A stretch of 64,000 bases of DNA from Glaciecola sp041380235. GTDB lineage: Bacteria; Pseudomonadota; Gammaproteobacteria; Enterobacterales; Alteromonadaceae. Both the position numbers and the translations under genes were made by a program. Each line of letters begins with the position of its first letter. Within the stretch, counting starts at the first letter, position 1. Positions 7,862-15,781 of this stretch are shown here, one piece after another. The stretch spans positions 1-64,000 of the forward strand of contig NZ_JBGIYY010000004.1 of NCBI RefSeq assembly GCF_041380235.1, read 5' to 3'. Under the pieces are notes generated by a model, which searched no databases, was not told the origin of the DNA, and worked only from the letters and a program-made list of their open reading frames with translations.

Positions 7862-8158
7862 ATGTCAGTAAACGCCGACATTATTTTAGTTTCAGGAGCA
7901 GACCCTGCGGAATTTGTACTCACCAAACAAACAACAGTCACCTTTCATAATAGTTGCCATGATGTCGACGGCAACCCAGCCCCCACAACGCTAAGCTGTG
8001 ATCATGGTTTATTTGCGCCAGAAGATGCATTCCCGATGTCAATTGCGGCAGGCGAAACGGTCCACGTGAAGGTATTAGATCCTGAGAATAAGGAGTATTA
8101 CTATAGCGACCCTTCGGTCGTTGAGCTTGCGACAAGAGGCGGCCGGATTAGAGTATAA
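7862..8158 (+). CDS. 98-residue beta-rich protein, unknown
   Basis: The start at 7862 is set by AGGAG at 7850-7854; a longer frame from 7793 has no such site. The product (MSVNADIILVSGADPAEF start) has no signal peptide or membrane helix. Alternating hydrophobic residues, several Gly/Pro turns, and a HNSCHD...LSCDHGLF stretch with two cysteines and three histidines suggest a small beta sandwich that might bind a metal; this is inference. It lies 121 bases after the TIR-TPR gene on the same strand and may be co-transcribed. No family is recognised. Confidence 0.65.
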   Translation: MSVNADIILVSGADPAEFVLTKQTTVTFHNSCHDVDGNPAPTTLSCDHGLFAPEDAFPMSIAAGETVHVKVLDPENKEYYYSDPSVVELATRGGRIRV

Positions 8159-8470
8159 AGTTGTATTGCAGACTGTTTTCTCTGCGGTTATATTGAGTTT
8201 GCTGACGATCGGTATAGATGAGCATTCAACACTGTGTGTTTTGACCTTCAGCAAGCGCTAAGGTAAAAATACACTTCGCCTCATTGACAAAACTTCTGCT
8301 TGTCAGGGTAATGCCTTATCCTGACAAGTTCCCCATGACCATACTCTGCGAGCAATTCAAGCTCCATTGAGACTCAAAACAAATCCTAACTTCTGTTATC
8401 GAAGAATTTTATCAATTGGCTAAACAGCTGCGAATGTGCCGGCGCTTATTAGTGCTAAAACTAAAAGAGC
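8159..8470. other. intergenic stretch with one strong hairpin
   Basis: These bases separate the 98-residue gene from the convergent lipoprotein gene. The one notable element is the 13-bp-stem hairpin at 8299-8328, listed separately. No convincing frame, promoter or RNA gene is visible. Confidence 0.5.
8299..8328. other. 13-bp stem-loop with TGCC loop
   Basis: CTTGTCAGGGTAA (8299-8311) pairs with TTATCCTGACAAG (8316-8328) with a single G-U wobble and a 4-base loop. It is stable enough to end transcription of the 98-residue gene, but no T-run follows (TTCCCC). It could be a factor-dependent terminator, a processing site or a REP-like palindrome. Confidence 0.55.
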
Positions 8471-8501
8471 AAAAAAAAGCCCTCATATTGCTACGAGGGC
8501 T
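8471..8501 (-). terminator. Rho-independent terminator of the lipoprotein gene
   Basis: On the minus strand AGCCCTC and GAGGGCT form a 7-bp stem with a 10-base loop, followed directly by a run of eight T (the A-run at 8471-8478 on the plus strand). It lies 22 bases after the stop codon at 8524. Confidence 0.85.
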
Positions 8502-8523
8502 GTGTTACAAAAAATGCTAGCTA

Positions 8524-10845
8524 CTAATAAAAGTAAATATTATCCAAGTAGACAGAATCACTAGTACTTCCCCACAATTGAACGCTGAACATGATCAAGC
8601 TCGACGCATCAATAGTAGTGTTTAGCGATGAGAAAGGTAACTCAACAGTTACCCATTGCTCTGTTGGCCAAGTGAAGTTTTGTGACACACCCGCATTGCC
8701 ATACGATGGGATAACTTGGAATTGAGTCTGTGTTATGCCTGATGTGACATACAGGTCAAAACGCAGTCCAGTGAAACCCGATACATCTACAGGACCGCCT
8801 TGTATGCCATATTGAATACCGGTGATACCACCGGTTTCGCCACCGGGAATGATTTGGAACTTAGCGATATTGTCGCCCGCAATACTAATTTGTGAAAAGG
8901 TTGGGGCTCTGAAAAAGTTATCAGACCAAAATGAAATTGGCTTATCAACATTAAGCGTGTCGCTATATAGCACAAAGGCATCATCGTTAGCTACCGTAGG
9001 AACAGGAGCCGCTTCTGAAGGGCCTTCATTTAATGGCACCAAACTCATTGATAAGGTCGCATCACCACCCGCAATAACTTGATTATTTTGTGCGGCGCCA
9101 AAATTATTCGCCTCAACCAGCACTTTATACTGAGCCTCTGGCAAGGTTAGAACCGCATCACCACTTGCGTTAGTGTTAGCCGTTTCGTTACCGATTTTTA
9201 CTGCGGCGTTTTCTAGTGGTGCATTATTGTCGTCAACCACATTTACGGTCATATCATAAGCGGTAGAAACACCTGAAAAGTAAATATTGTCAACATAAAC
9301 AGATGTGCCTTCTGGTCCCCAAAGTTGAATAACAATGAGTTGCAGTATGCTGCTATTGAGCGTGTCGAAGCCTGCGCCGTCATTATCAACTAGCTCGTTA
9401 TATGGCATTTCTAAGTTTAACCAAGTCCCGGTCGTAGGATTAACAAAAGTGCGCTTTGCGCCACCATCTCTTGATACCAACTGCACTTCAACTTGCGTGA
9501 TACCCGGCTCAATATACAGATCCATATTCCAGGTAGTATGCGCAGAAGCGTCTAACTCGCCGTTCTCAAAGCCAAACTCAAGACCGGTTACACCGCCATT
9601 TGTTCCACCGGCCGTGATAGTGTACTTAGCGAAGTTATTTCCATTTACAGCGCCAGTAGAGTAAACAGGTGCGTTAAAGTAGTTAGCATTCCAAACACCA
9701 ACAAAGCTGTCTTGGGTAAGAGAATCGCTGTATAGCACTACCACTTCGCTATCGGCGAAATCGGGCGGTGTTGGTGCGCCCTGTGGTGGGCCGGTAACCG
9801 GCGCTTGCTCTAGTGTGGTGAAGTAAATATCAGCTAACAATACCGTTGTACCGGCGTCACCTAAAAAGTTTAACGAAAACCACGTCATATCGCTAAAACC
9901 GGGTAGCGTTACTTCCATTTCTATCCAACCATTACCTAGGTCGGTGCCGGATGAAAAATTGTAGACGACTTGAGACTGTTGCTCGGTTGCGCTTTGCACA
10001 ACTACGTCAATGCCAGTAAAAGTGTCGGTTTTCACTTTAAATCGTGCGTTGGTATAGGTCGAGATATCAATTGCATTTTCAGGCTGGTTACCCCAGGCAA
10101 TAACGGTTCCCCAACCTGTGCTTTTGGTAATTTCTAGGGCTTTCGCGTAGGTGGTATCTGATGGTTGGTCGGTATATTGGGTGCCTGTTGACCAATTATC
10201 GCCCCAAAACTCCATAAAAAAGGAATCGTCATTTTCAGAATGGAAGATATATGCATTAGATGATGGCGTTGAAACCGCTTCAACTACTACCGAGCGAGTA
10301 ATGCTAGATTGGTTGTTCGCAGCGTCGGTTGCGGTGTAGGTGACTGTGTACGAACCGAGGGTACTTGTATCTACCGTTCCACTAATGACGGCAACTAGAC
10401 CTGTGTCTACATTGTCGGTAACCGTTGCTCCCTGCTCAGTATATGTTTGACCTACCGTTAGCGTGATAACCGCATTGCCCACTAGGCTAATAACGGGGGC
10501 CTCAGTGTCAGGCGCTGCCTCGACAATGATGGTTCTGGTCACACTGCTGGTATTTCCTGCACTATCAGCAGCGGTATAGGTTAAAACGTAGGAGCCCACA
10601 GTCGCGGTATCTACGCTTCCGGATACAGTCACGTTCACGGTTCCATCTATATTGTCGCTTGCTGAGCTGCCTTGCTCTTGATAGGCATCGCCAACCGTCA
10701 AGGTGACGCTGGCAGGGCCTGTTAAGGTGATTACAGGAGCGGTGGTGTCTGGTGTTGGAGCTGGAGCCTCATCATCGCTGCTCCCACAACCAAGCAAACT
10801 AAACGAGATGACTAAAAGGATTAGATACTTTGCGCTGAATTTCAT
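8524..10845 (-). CDS. modular lipoprotein with Ig-like (DUF5011) and carbohydrate-binding-type domains
   Basis: A lipoprotein signal peptide ends in the lipobox LLGC at residues 17-20. Two tandem DUF5011-type Ig repeats follow (about 34-110 and 114-190, each starting DT(T/E)APVI and ending in TRxxVVEA). Three galactose-binding-like beta sandwiches come next, at about 195-345, 365-525 and 620-773. The last two are clearly homologous, each starting with LYSDxL and containing GG(V/I)TG(L/I)(E/Q)(F/Y)G. A short carboxypeptidase-regulatory-like domain (about 530-605) separates them. Similar modules accompany laminarinases and other glycan hydrolases of marine bacteria, but no catalytic domain is present. 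A surface glycan-binding role is therefore inferred. The gene stands alone, with its own terminator. Confidence 0.8.
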   Translation of the reverse strand: MKFSAKYLILLVISFSLLGCGSSDDEAPAPTPDTTAPVITLTGPASVTLTVGDAYQEQGSSASDNIDGTVNVTVSGSVDTATVGSYVLTYTAADSAGNTSSVTRTIIVEAAPDTEAPVISLVGNAVITLTVGQTYTEQGATVTDNVDTGLVAVISGTVDTSTLGSYTVTYTATDAANNQSSITRSVVVEAVSTPSSNAYIFHSENDDSFFMEFWGDNWSTGTQYTDQPSDTTYAKALEITKSTGWGTVIAWGNQPENAIDISTYTNARFKVKTDTFTGIDVVVQSATEQQSQVVYNFSSGTDLGNGWIEMEVTLPGFSDMTWFSLNFLGDAGTTVLLADIYFTTLEQAPVTGPPQGAPTPPDFADSEVVVLYSDSLTQDSFVGVWNANYFNAPVYSTGAVNGNNFAKYTITAGGTNGGVTGLEFGFENGELDASAHTTWNMDLYIEPGITQVEVQLVSRDGGAKRTFVNPTTGTWLNLEMPYNELVDNDGAGFDTLNSSILQLIVIQLWGPEGTSVYVDNIYFSGVSTAYDMTVNVVDDNNAPLENAAVKIGNETANTNASGDAVLTLPEAQYKVLVEANNFGAAQNNQVIAGGDATLSMSLVPLNEGPSEAAPVPTVANDDAFVLYSDTLNVDKPISFWSDNFFRAPTFSQISIAGDNIAKFQIIPGGETGGITGIQYGIQGGPVDVSGFTGLRFDLYVTSGITQTQFQVIPSYGNAGVSQNFTWPTEQWVTVELPFSSLNTTIDASSLIMFSVQLWGSTSDSVYLDNIYFY

Positions 10846-11085
10846 TGTCGATTTCTACCGGTAGTTAACAATATCTTTACATAGTATAGAGTTTCAAAAC
10901 CGGTAACTTGAAAAACAGATGAGCAGGGTACTTTTTAAGCTGAGTTGGTTTACACAGGTCTGTGGGTAAACCTATTTTACTGCAGTATTCTCTAATTTTT
11001 AACGGATGAGCAAGCTTTAATGTAAGCACTTACTATCATCAAAAAACCAGTAAAATTAGTTTCTCTATCGAAAAAAGGAAGTCCT

Positions 11086-11445
11086 TTAAACTTTAAAAAA
11101 CTTTATGCTAAGAGGGTATTCCCACAACACGCGATCGTTCGCTTTAATGGCGCCAATTACGGTAAATATGATGGCGCATATTCCTAATATTATGTATCCA
11201 AACACGCCAATAAGTACAAAGGTCAGCACAAAACAAACCGCAAAGTAGATAAGAAGGCTAAACACCCAGTTTAAGATAACTTTACCGTGCTGATCAATTT
11301 CTTCGCTCTGATCTTTATTAGTTGCCCACATAATAATCGGCACAATTAAGCCACCCAGTGGAATAATGTACCCAGCAAATTGACTCAAGTGCATGAGCAT
11401 TAAATAGACTTTGAGCTCTAAGCCCCAAGGTTTAAAATCTTCCAT
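11086..11445 (-). CDS. DUF4870 family membrane protein
   Basis: The 119-residue protein matches the DUF4870 (Tic20-like) pattern. An N-terminal amphipathic segment is followed by hydrophobic helices at about residues 13-42 and 60-100, with the characteristic NKDQSEEIDQHGKVILNW connection between helices. The family is of unknown function and is found in the inner membrane. A GGAAGTTC purine patch precedes the start. It is monocistronic, between the lipoprotein gene and the glutathione transferase gene. Confidence 0.85.
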   Translation of the reverse strand: MEDFKPWGLELKVYLMLMHLSQFAGYIIPLGGLIVPIIMWATNKDQSEEIDQHGKVILNWVFSLLIYFAVCFVLTFVLIGVFGYIILGICAIIFTVIGAIKANDRVLWEYPLSIKFFKV

Positions 11446-11545
11446 TGAACTTCCTTTTCTTTGATTTCAAAAACGCGGAGGGCTTTGTTATCAGCCCATA
11501 TCAATTCGCTAACTATCGCACAAAGTACTGATATTTTGAAAGCAA

Positions 11546-12397
11546 TTAATCGAGAAGGCCGTCAAAATCACTGGCGCTGTGACGCTCTTTTAACTGACGA
11601 TTATCGTCACCCCAAACTTTATTTACTAAGCGTCCTCTTTGCACAGCTGGTCTTGCTAATAGCTGCTTCGTCCAGCGCTGAAGGTGCTCATATTCGTGGA
11701 CCTGCAAGAATTCGCCGGCGTCATATAAGCTGCCGTGCGCAAGCAGACCATACCAGGGCCAAATCGCCATATCGGCAATGGTATAGTGACTGCCAGTGAT
11801 AAACTCGTTATTGGCCAGCTGTTTGTCTAGAACATCGAGCTGGCGTTTGACTTCCATAGCGTAGCGGTCGATGGGATATTGGTATTTTTCAGGAGCGTAT
11901 GCATAGAAGTGCCCGAAGCCGCCGCCTAAAAATGGCGCGCTGCCCATCTGCCACATTAACCAACTGAAGGTTTCGGCTCTGTCAGGCCCGCTGCTGGGCA
12001 GAAATTTCTCAAAGCGCTCGGCTAGGTAGAGTAAGATCGCGCCTGACTCAAACACGCGTTGAGGGTGTTTACCTGAATGGTCCATCAATGCCGGTATTTT
12101 TGAATTAGGATTAGCACCTACAAAGCCAGAAGAAAACTGCTCACCTTCTTGGATATTCACCAACCATGCATCATATTCAGCCTCTTTACATCCAGCCTCT
12201 AGCAGTTCTTCTAGCATTATTGTGACTTTTACCCCGTTAGGGGTTGCCAAAGAGTAAAGCTGAAAAGGGTGTTTACCCACGGGTAAGGGCTTTTCATGGG
12301 TACTGCCTGAAATTGGCCGATTGATGTTGGCAAATTTTCCGCCGCTTGCACGATCCCAAGTCCAAACATTAGGCGGGGTGTAGCTTGCATCTGACAT
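11546..12397 (-). CDS. yghU: glutathione transferase-like disulfide-bond oxidoreductase YghU
   Basis: From the chosen start the 283-residue protein begins MSDASYTPPNVWTWD and continues with FANINRPISG and PVGKHPFQLYSLATPNG, the N-terminal signature of YghU, a nu-class glutathione transferase with glutathione-dependent disulfide reductase activity. The thioredoxin-like domain spans about residues 45-130 and the helical GST domain about 135-270. The start at 12397 is preferred over 12433 because GGAG lies 7 bases upstream of it on the minus strand. It is a cytoplasmic enzyme, probably protecting against thiol stress. It appears to be its own transcription unit. Confidence 0.92.
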   Translation of the reverse strand: MSDASYTPPNVWTWDRASGGKFANINRPISGSTHEKPLPVGKHPFQLYSLATPNGVKVTIMLEELLEAGCKEAEYDAWLVNIQEGEQFSSGFVGANPNSKIPALMDHSGKHPQRVFESGAILLYLAERFEKFLPSSGPDRAETFSWLMWQMGSAPFLGGGFGHFYAYAPEKYQYPIDRYAMEVKRQLDVLDKQLANNEFITGSHYTIADMAIWPWYGLLAHGSLYDAGEFLQVHEYEHLQRWTKQLLARPAVQRGRLVNKVWGDDNRQLKERHSASDFDGLLD

Positions 12398-12521
12398 ATT
12401 GTTACTCCATTTTGTTGTGGGCTTGCTGATCATTCTAAGATCACGCTAGCGTTTATTATTGCCATATATAGATTGCCAAATATAGTGTAAAGCAAAGCAG
12501 TAGACAGGCAATTAGCCTTGG

Positions 12522-13241
12522 TCATTTCAATAGTTTGTTAATCGACATGATAGAATCGAGCTGAATATGTGGAAGTGTGCACACCGATTCGGCATTCAAA
12601 TTCATCTTGCGGTCGTGTGCATACCAAGCTGAGTAGTAACCAGCGCGTGTTGCACCCCAAACGTCTTTTTCAAGGTTGTCGCCCACATGTAAGATATTCG
12701 ACGGGGCTAAATTGAGTAACTGGGCGGCTTCATCAAACATGTCACAGTGAGGTTTCATTTTACGTTGTTTGCTGGCCTGTAAAATATGCGTGAAGTATGG
12801 CTTGATGCCTATCTGCTGAGCATTTACGTTGCCATTAGTGATGGCGACTAGCGGCACTTTACTTGCCAGCACTTTCAAAGCTGCGTGAATATCCGGTTCT
12901 ATCTCAAAGTCGCTGCGTTTATGATAAAAAGTATCAAAACAATCTGCGACAGCAGTGGGAATATCTTCACTTGGCATGCCACTTTTTACAAAGCCTTTGG
13001 TCAGTGAAACGGTACGCAATGCACCCATATCATGGCGTAGCTCAGGGTCTTCGTTAAGTGCTTCTTTTTTAAATTTAAACCAATCAGCCGAGGTAAATAT
13101 AGAGGCTTGTTGATAGTGTTCGCTAATATGCTGACGTAAATGCTGCTCAGCCTCTAAAATATAAGGCCAATTGGCATAAAAAGTGTCGTCTAAATCAAAG
13201 GTGATAGCGCGTATTTCGCCTATTGGTTTGTAAACAATCAC
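12522..13241 (-). CDS. yigB: HAD-family phosphatase YigB
   Basis: The 239-residue HAD hydrolase starts MIVYKPIGEIRAITFDLDDTFY, with the nucleophile and acid aspartates in DLDDT (about residues 16-20). Motif II is in AITNGN (about 133-138) and motif IV in HVGDNLEKDVWGA (about 190-202). In E. coli the orthologue YigB dephosphorylates a riboflavin-pathway intermediate (5-amino-6-ribitylamino-uracil phosphate) and FMN. Its start overlaps the xerC stop by 4 bases, which is the conserved dapF-yigA-xerC-yigB arrangement. It is the last gene of this minus-strand operon. Confidence 0.9.
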   Translation of the reverse strand: MIVYKPIGEIRAITFDLDDTFYANWPYILEAEQHLRQHISEHYQQASIFTSADWFKFKKEALNEDPELRHDMGALRTVSLTKGFVKSGMPSEDIPTAVADCFDTFYHKRSDFEIEPDIHAALKVLASKVPLVAITNGNVNAQQIGIKPYFTHILQASKQRKMKPHCDMFDEAAQLLNLAPSNILHVGDNLEKDVWGATRAGYYSAWYAHDRKMNLNAESVCTLPHIQLDSIMSINKLLK

Positions 13242-14179
13242 TTCTTCTTGGCCCTAGGGTGCGCCTTGTCATACACATCTGAAAGGTGTTGGAAATTGAG
13301 ATGTGTATAAACTTGTGTGGTGGATAAGTTAGCGTGTCCTAACAATTCTTGTACTCCGCGTAAATCGTTACTTGATTCTAGTACGTGAGTCGCAAATGAA
13401 TGGCGCAGTGTGTGTGGGCTTATTTGTTGGTAAAGGGTTTGTTGCTTAGCCCAATGATCTAAACGGTTAGCCACTTGTCGGTTGCTTAAGCGTCGTTTTT
13501 GTTTGGATAAAAACAAGGCTTCGGGATCATCTATATCGACGCATTCGCCTCTCAGAGTCATATAGTTATCAAGAGCAGCGGTGGCTTTTCTGCCAATGGG
13601 AATTAAACGCTGTTTATTGCCCTTACCAGTAACTTTCAGTATGCGTCCATCGTCTGTGCTGTCGAGCACATCTCCAATATTTAGCCCAGTCAACTCAGAT
13701 AGGCGAATGCCGCAGCCGTACATAAGCTCAAACATTGCTTTGTCTCTTAAACCAATAAAGTCATTGCGTTTGAAGTCGAGCAAAACACTCATTTCATCGA
13801 CGTTTAGCTGTTTAGGCAGTGGCTTGTTTTGTTTCACCGAATGCACACTTTTGACAGGGTTACTTGGCAAATACCCATGTTTGACTAAGAATTGACAAAA
13901 ACTGCGCAACACCGTGAGCTGCAAATTAATACTGCGCGCCGAAAGCCCCCGTTTGTGACCAATATGCAAGATGCGCTTACATTGTTCGACAGTCAGGTCT
14001 TGCCAATTAACAATGTTTAGGGATGTGCGGATACTGTTTAGCTGGCGAGTGTAGTTTTTAACAGTATGGGCTGAAAGGCGACGCTCTACCTCACATTCAT
14101 AAAGGTACTTAGCCATCCAAGTATCCTCTTGAGGCACACCATCAATAGCAGAACCGCTGATAGCTGGAGGCGTTTTCAT
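13238..14179 (-). CDS. xerC: tyrosine recombinase XerC
   Basis: This 313-residue site-specific recombinase acts with XerD at dif to resolve chromosome dimers at the septum. The catalytic set is complete: Arg159 (GIRLSEL), a beta-hairpin lysine near 186, His256 and Arg259 (HTLRH), His282 (LLGHANL) and nucleophile Tyr291 (QVYTHL). The SAM-like core-binding domain covers about residues 22-105. It is in the conserved dapF-DUF484-xerC-yigB operon, which argues for chromosomal XerC rather than a phage or integron integrase. The gap from DUF484 is 13 bases and the overlap with yigB is 4 bases. Confidence 0.95.
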   Translation of the reverse strand: MKTPPAISGSAIDGVPQEDTWMAKYLYECEVERRLSAHTVKNYTRQLNSIRTSLNIVNWQDLTVEQCKRILHIGHKRGLSARSINLQLTVLRSFCQFLVKHGYLPSNPVKSVHSVKQNKPLPKQLNVDEMSVLLDFKRNDFIGLRDKAMFELMYGCGIRLSELTGLNIGDVLDSTDDGRILKVTGKGNKQRLIPIGRKATAALDNYMTLRGECVDIDDPEALFLSKQKRRLSNRQVANRLDHWAKQQTLYQQISPHTLRHSFATHVLESSNDLRGVQELLGHANLSTTQVYTHLNFQHLSDVYDKAHPRAKKK

Positions 14180-14192
14180 CTACAACCCAATA

Positions 14193-14912
14193 TTACAGTA
14201 GTTTAGGCAAGTGAAATGACAGGTAATCACGTAAGTAGCTGAGTAAAGTGGTGTCCATATCTGGAGTAAAGTGCAAAGCATTGCTGCTTGCGATGGCTAA
14301 AAGGGCTATCGGTTTGCTCTGTCCTATACTTATTAGGGCGACCGATTCAGCCTCTTCTCCAGGAAATAATAGTTGTTTTTCGTTTTGTCCTAAGCGTCCA
14401 AAATAATATTCAGAGCGGTTCAGCTTTTTATCGATAAGACCGCGCTGCTGTATCTCCGGCATAACTTTATCGCTGGGCAGTCGCTCTGATACAAAGGGGT
14501 AAATATGCGCATGACTCAAACCCAGTGATTCACAAAGTTCGGTATTTAAAACGCTTTCAAGTTCTTCAAAAGTTTCGCACTGCACGATTGCTAAATTGAG
14601 TTTTGCATAAGTGGTATAAATCGTTTCGTTGCGTTTGGCATTGCTAACCAATTTTTCTAACTGCTTTTTAAGGGCTTTTATTTTGTCACGATATTGCTCT
14701 GACTGCAGTTGGGTCAAAGATACCACGCCTCTATTTTGATGATGCACATGCAGTTCGGCTAGCACGTCTGGGCAATCTAGAAAGAAGTCCGGATGCGCAC
14801 TTAAATACTCAGCGACGGCTTCAGGACTAAGTTTAACAGGCGTTTGCTCATTGTGCGCTAGCGTGTCGGTCGATGCAGTTGCAGAGTTCGGTGATGCCTG
14901 ATTGTTGCTCAT
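14193..14912 (-). CDS. DUF484 family protein (YigA-like)
   Basis: The protein of 239 residues is a DUF484 member. It has the typical segment VAEYLSAHPDFFLDCPDVLAEL near residue 30, a coiled-coil region (RDKIKALKKQLEKLV) at about 78-95, and a GAF-like fold after it. The start at 14912 (MSNNQASPN) overlaps the dapF stop as ATGA; a longer frame would run deep into dapF. The family is always found between dapF and xerC in gammaproteobacteria, but its biochemical role is unknown. Confidence 0.88.
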   Translation of the reverse strand: MSNNQASPNSATASTDTLAHNEQTPVKLSPEAVAEYLSAHPDFFLDCPDVLAELHVHHQNRGVVSLTQLQSEQYRDKIKALKKQLEKLVSNAKRNETIYTTYAKLNLAIVQCETFEELESVLNTELCESLGLSHAHIYPFVSERLPSDKVMPEIQQRGLIDKKLNRSEYYFGRLGQNEKQLLFPGEEAESVALISIGQSKPIALLAIASSNALHFTPDMDTTLLSYLRDYLSFHLPKLL

Positions 14913-15775
14913 AAAGGTATTTGTCCATCGTAAATATGTTCTGCGGGGCCTGTCATTTTCAGCACTGAGTCGCCTCCAGGCCACTTAATTGTGAGCTTGC
15001 CACCGGGTAGCTCAACTTCGACTTCTTGCTGCAGTTTACCTTGGATTTGACCAACTGCAACCGCGGCGCAGGCACCGCTGCCGCAAGCCAATGTTTCGCC
15101 AGCACCGCGTTCAAATACGCGTAGGCGAATTTTATTTTCGTTGATTATCTGCATAAAACCTACGTTGACCCCTTCAGGAAAGCGTTCATGCTGACCTAAA
15201 AATGTACCGATACCTTTTACATCGATATTGTCCACATCATCAACTGCAACGACGCAATGAGGATTGCCCATAGACACTACACCACAAAAGTAGGTCGCTT
15301 CCTGATTGCGAATAATATAAGTGTTTTCTTGTTTGTTGGCAGTAAAAGGAACATTAGCAGGTTCAAATATCGGTCTACCCATATTTACCGTGACTTGCCC
15401 TTCTTTTTCTAAGTACAACACCATGCGCCCAGCTTTTGTACTAACGATAACCTTGTTGCGGTTGATCAAGCCCTGCTGTTTCACAAAGCGCGCGAAACAG
15501 CGAGCGCCGTTGCCACACTGCGATACTTCCGAGCCATCTGCATTGAAAATACGATAGTGAAAGTCTTGGTCAGGATCGTAGGGTGGCTCAACCAACAATA
15601 GTTGATCAAAACCTACGCCATAATTGCGGTCAGCGAGCTGCTTAATGCGCTCTTTTGAGAAAAACGCATTTTGGGTGACATTGTCGACCACCATAAAATC
15701 GTTACCAAGCCCATGCATCTTGGAGAAATTTAGCATGGGGCGTCTGACAGCTTTATTGTTTGGTGGCTGATTCAT
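14909..15775 (-). CDS. dapF: diaminopimelate epimerase
   Basis: DapF interconverts LL- and meso-diaminopimelate for lysine and peptidoglycan synthesis in the cytoplasm. Both catalytic cysteines are present: Cys87 in SQCGNGARC and Cys231 in ETLACGSGAC. The HGLGNDF motif lies at residues 21-27. The family usually begins at MLNFSKMHGLGNDF, which corresponds to an in-frame ATG at 15736; the 13-residue extension from 15775 is uncertain because neither start has a strong ribosome binding site. It follows lysA by 6 bases and overlaps DUF484 by 4, so lysine-pathway genes are co-transcribed here. Confidence 0.95.
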   Translation of the reverse strand: MNQPPNNKAVRRPMLNFSKMHGLGNDFMVVDNVTQNAFFSKERIKQLADRNYGVGFDQLLLVEPPYDPDQDFHYRIFNADGSEVSQCGNGARCFARFVKQQGLINRNKVIVSTKAGRMVLYLEKEGQVTVNMGRPIFEPANVPFTANKQENTYIIRNQEATYFCGVVSMGNPHCVVAVDDVDNIDVKGIGTFLGQHERFPEGVNVGFMQIINENKIRLRVFERGAGETLACGSGACAAVAVGQIQGKLQQEVEVELPGGKLTIKWPGGDSVLKMTGPAEHIYDGQIPL

Positions 15776-15781
15776 GCTGGA

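Noticed and set aside
11461..11799. 112-residue plus-strand frame antisense to yghU
   Set aside because: It lies inside the conserved yghU coding region on the other strand and resembles no family.
13238..14179. Integron or phage integrase
   Set aside because: The recombinase sits in the conserved dapF-DUF484-xerC-yigB operon with no attC or att-like sites nearby, so it is chromosomal XerC.
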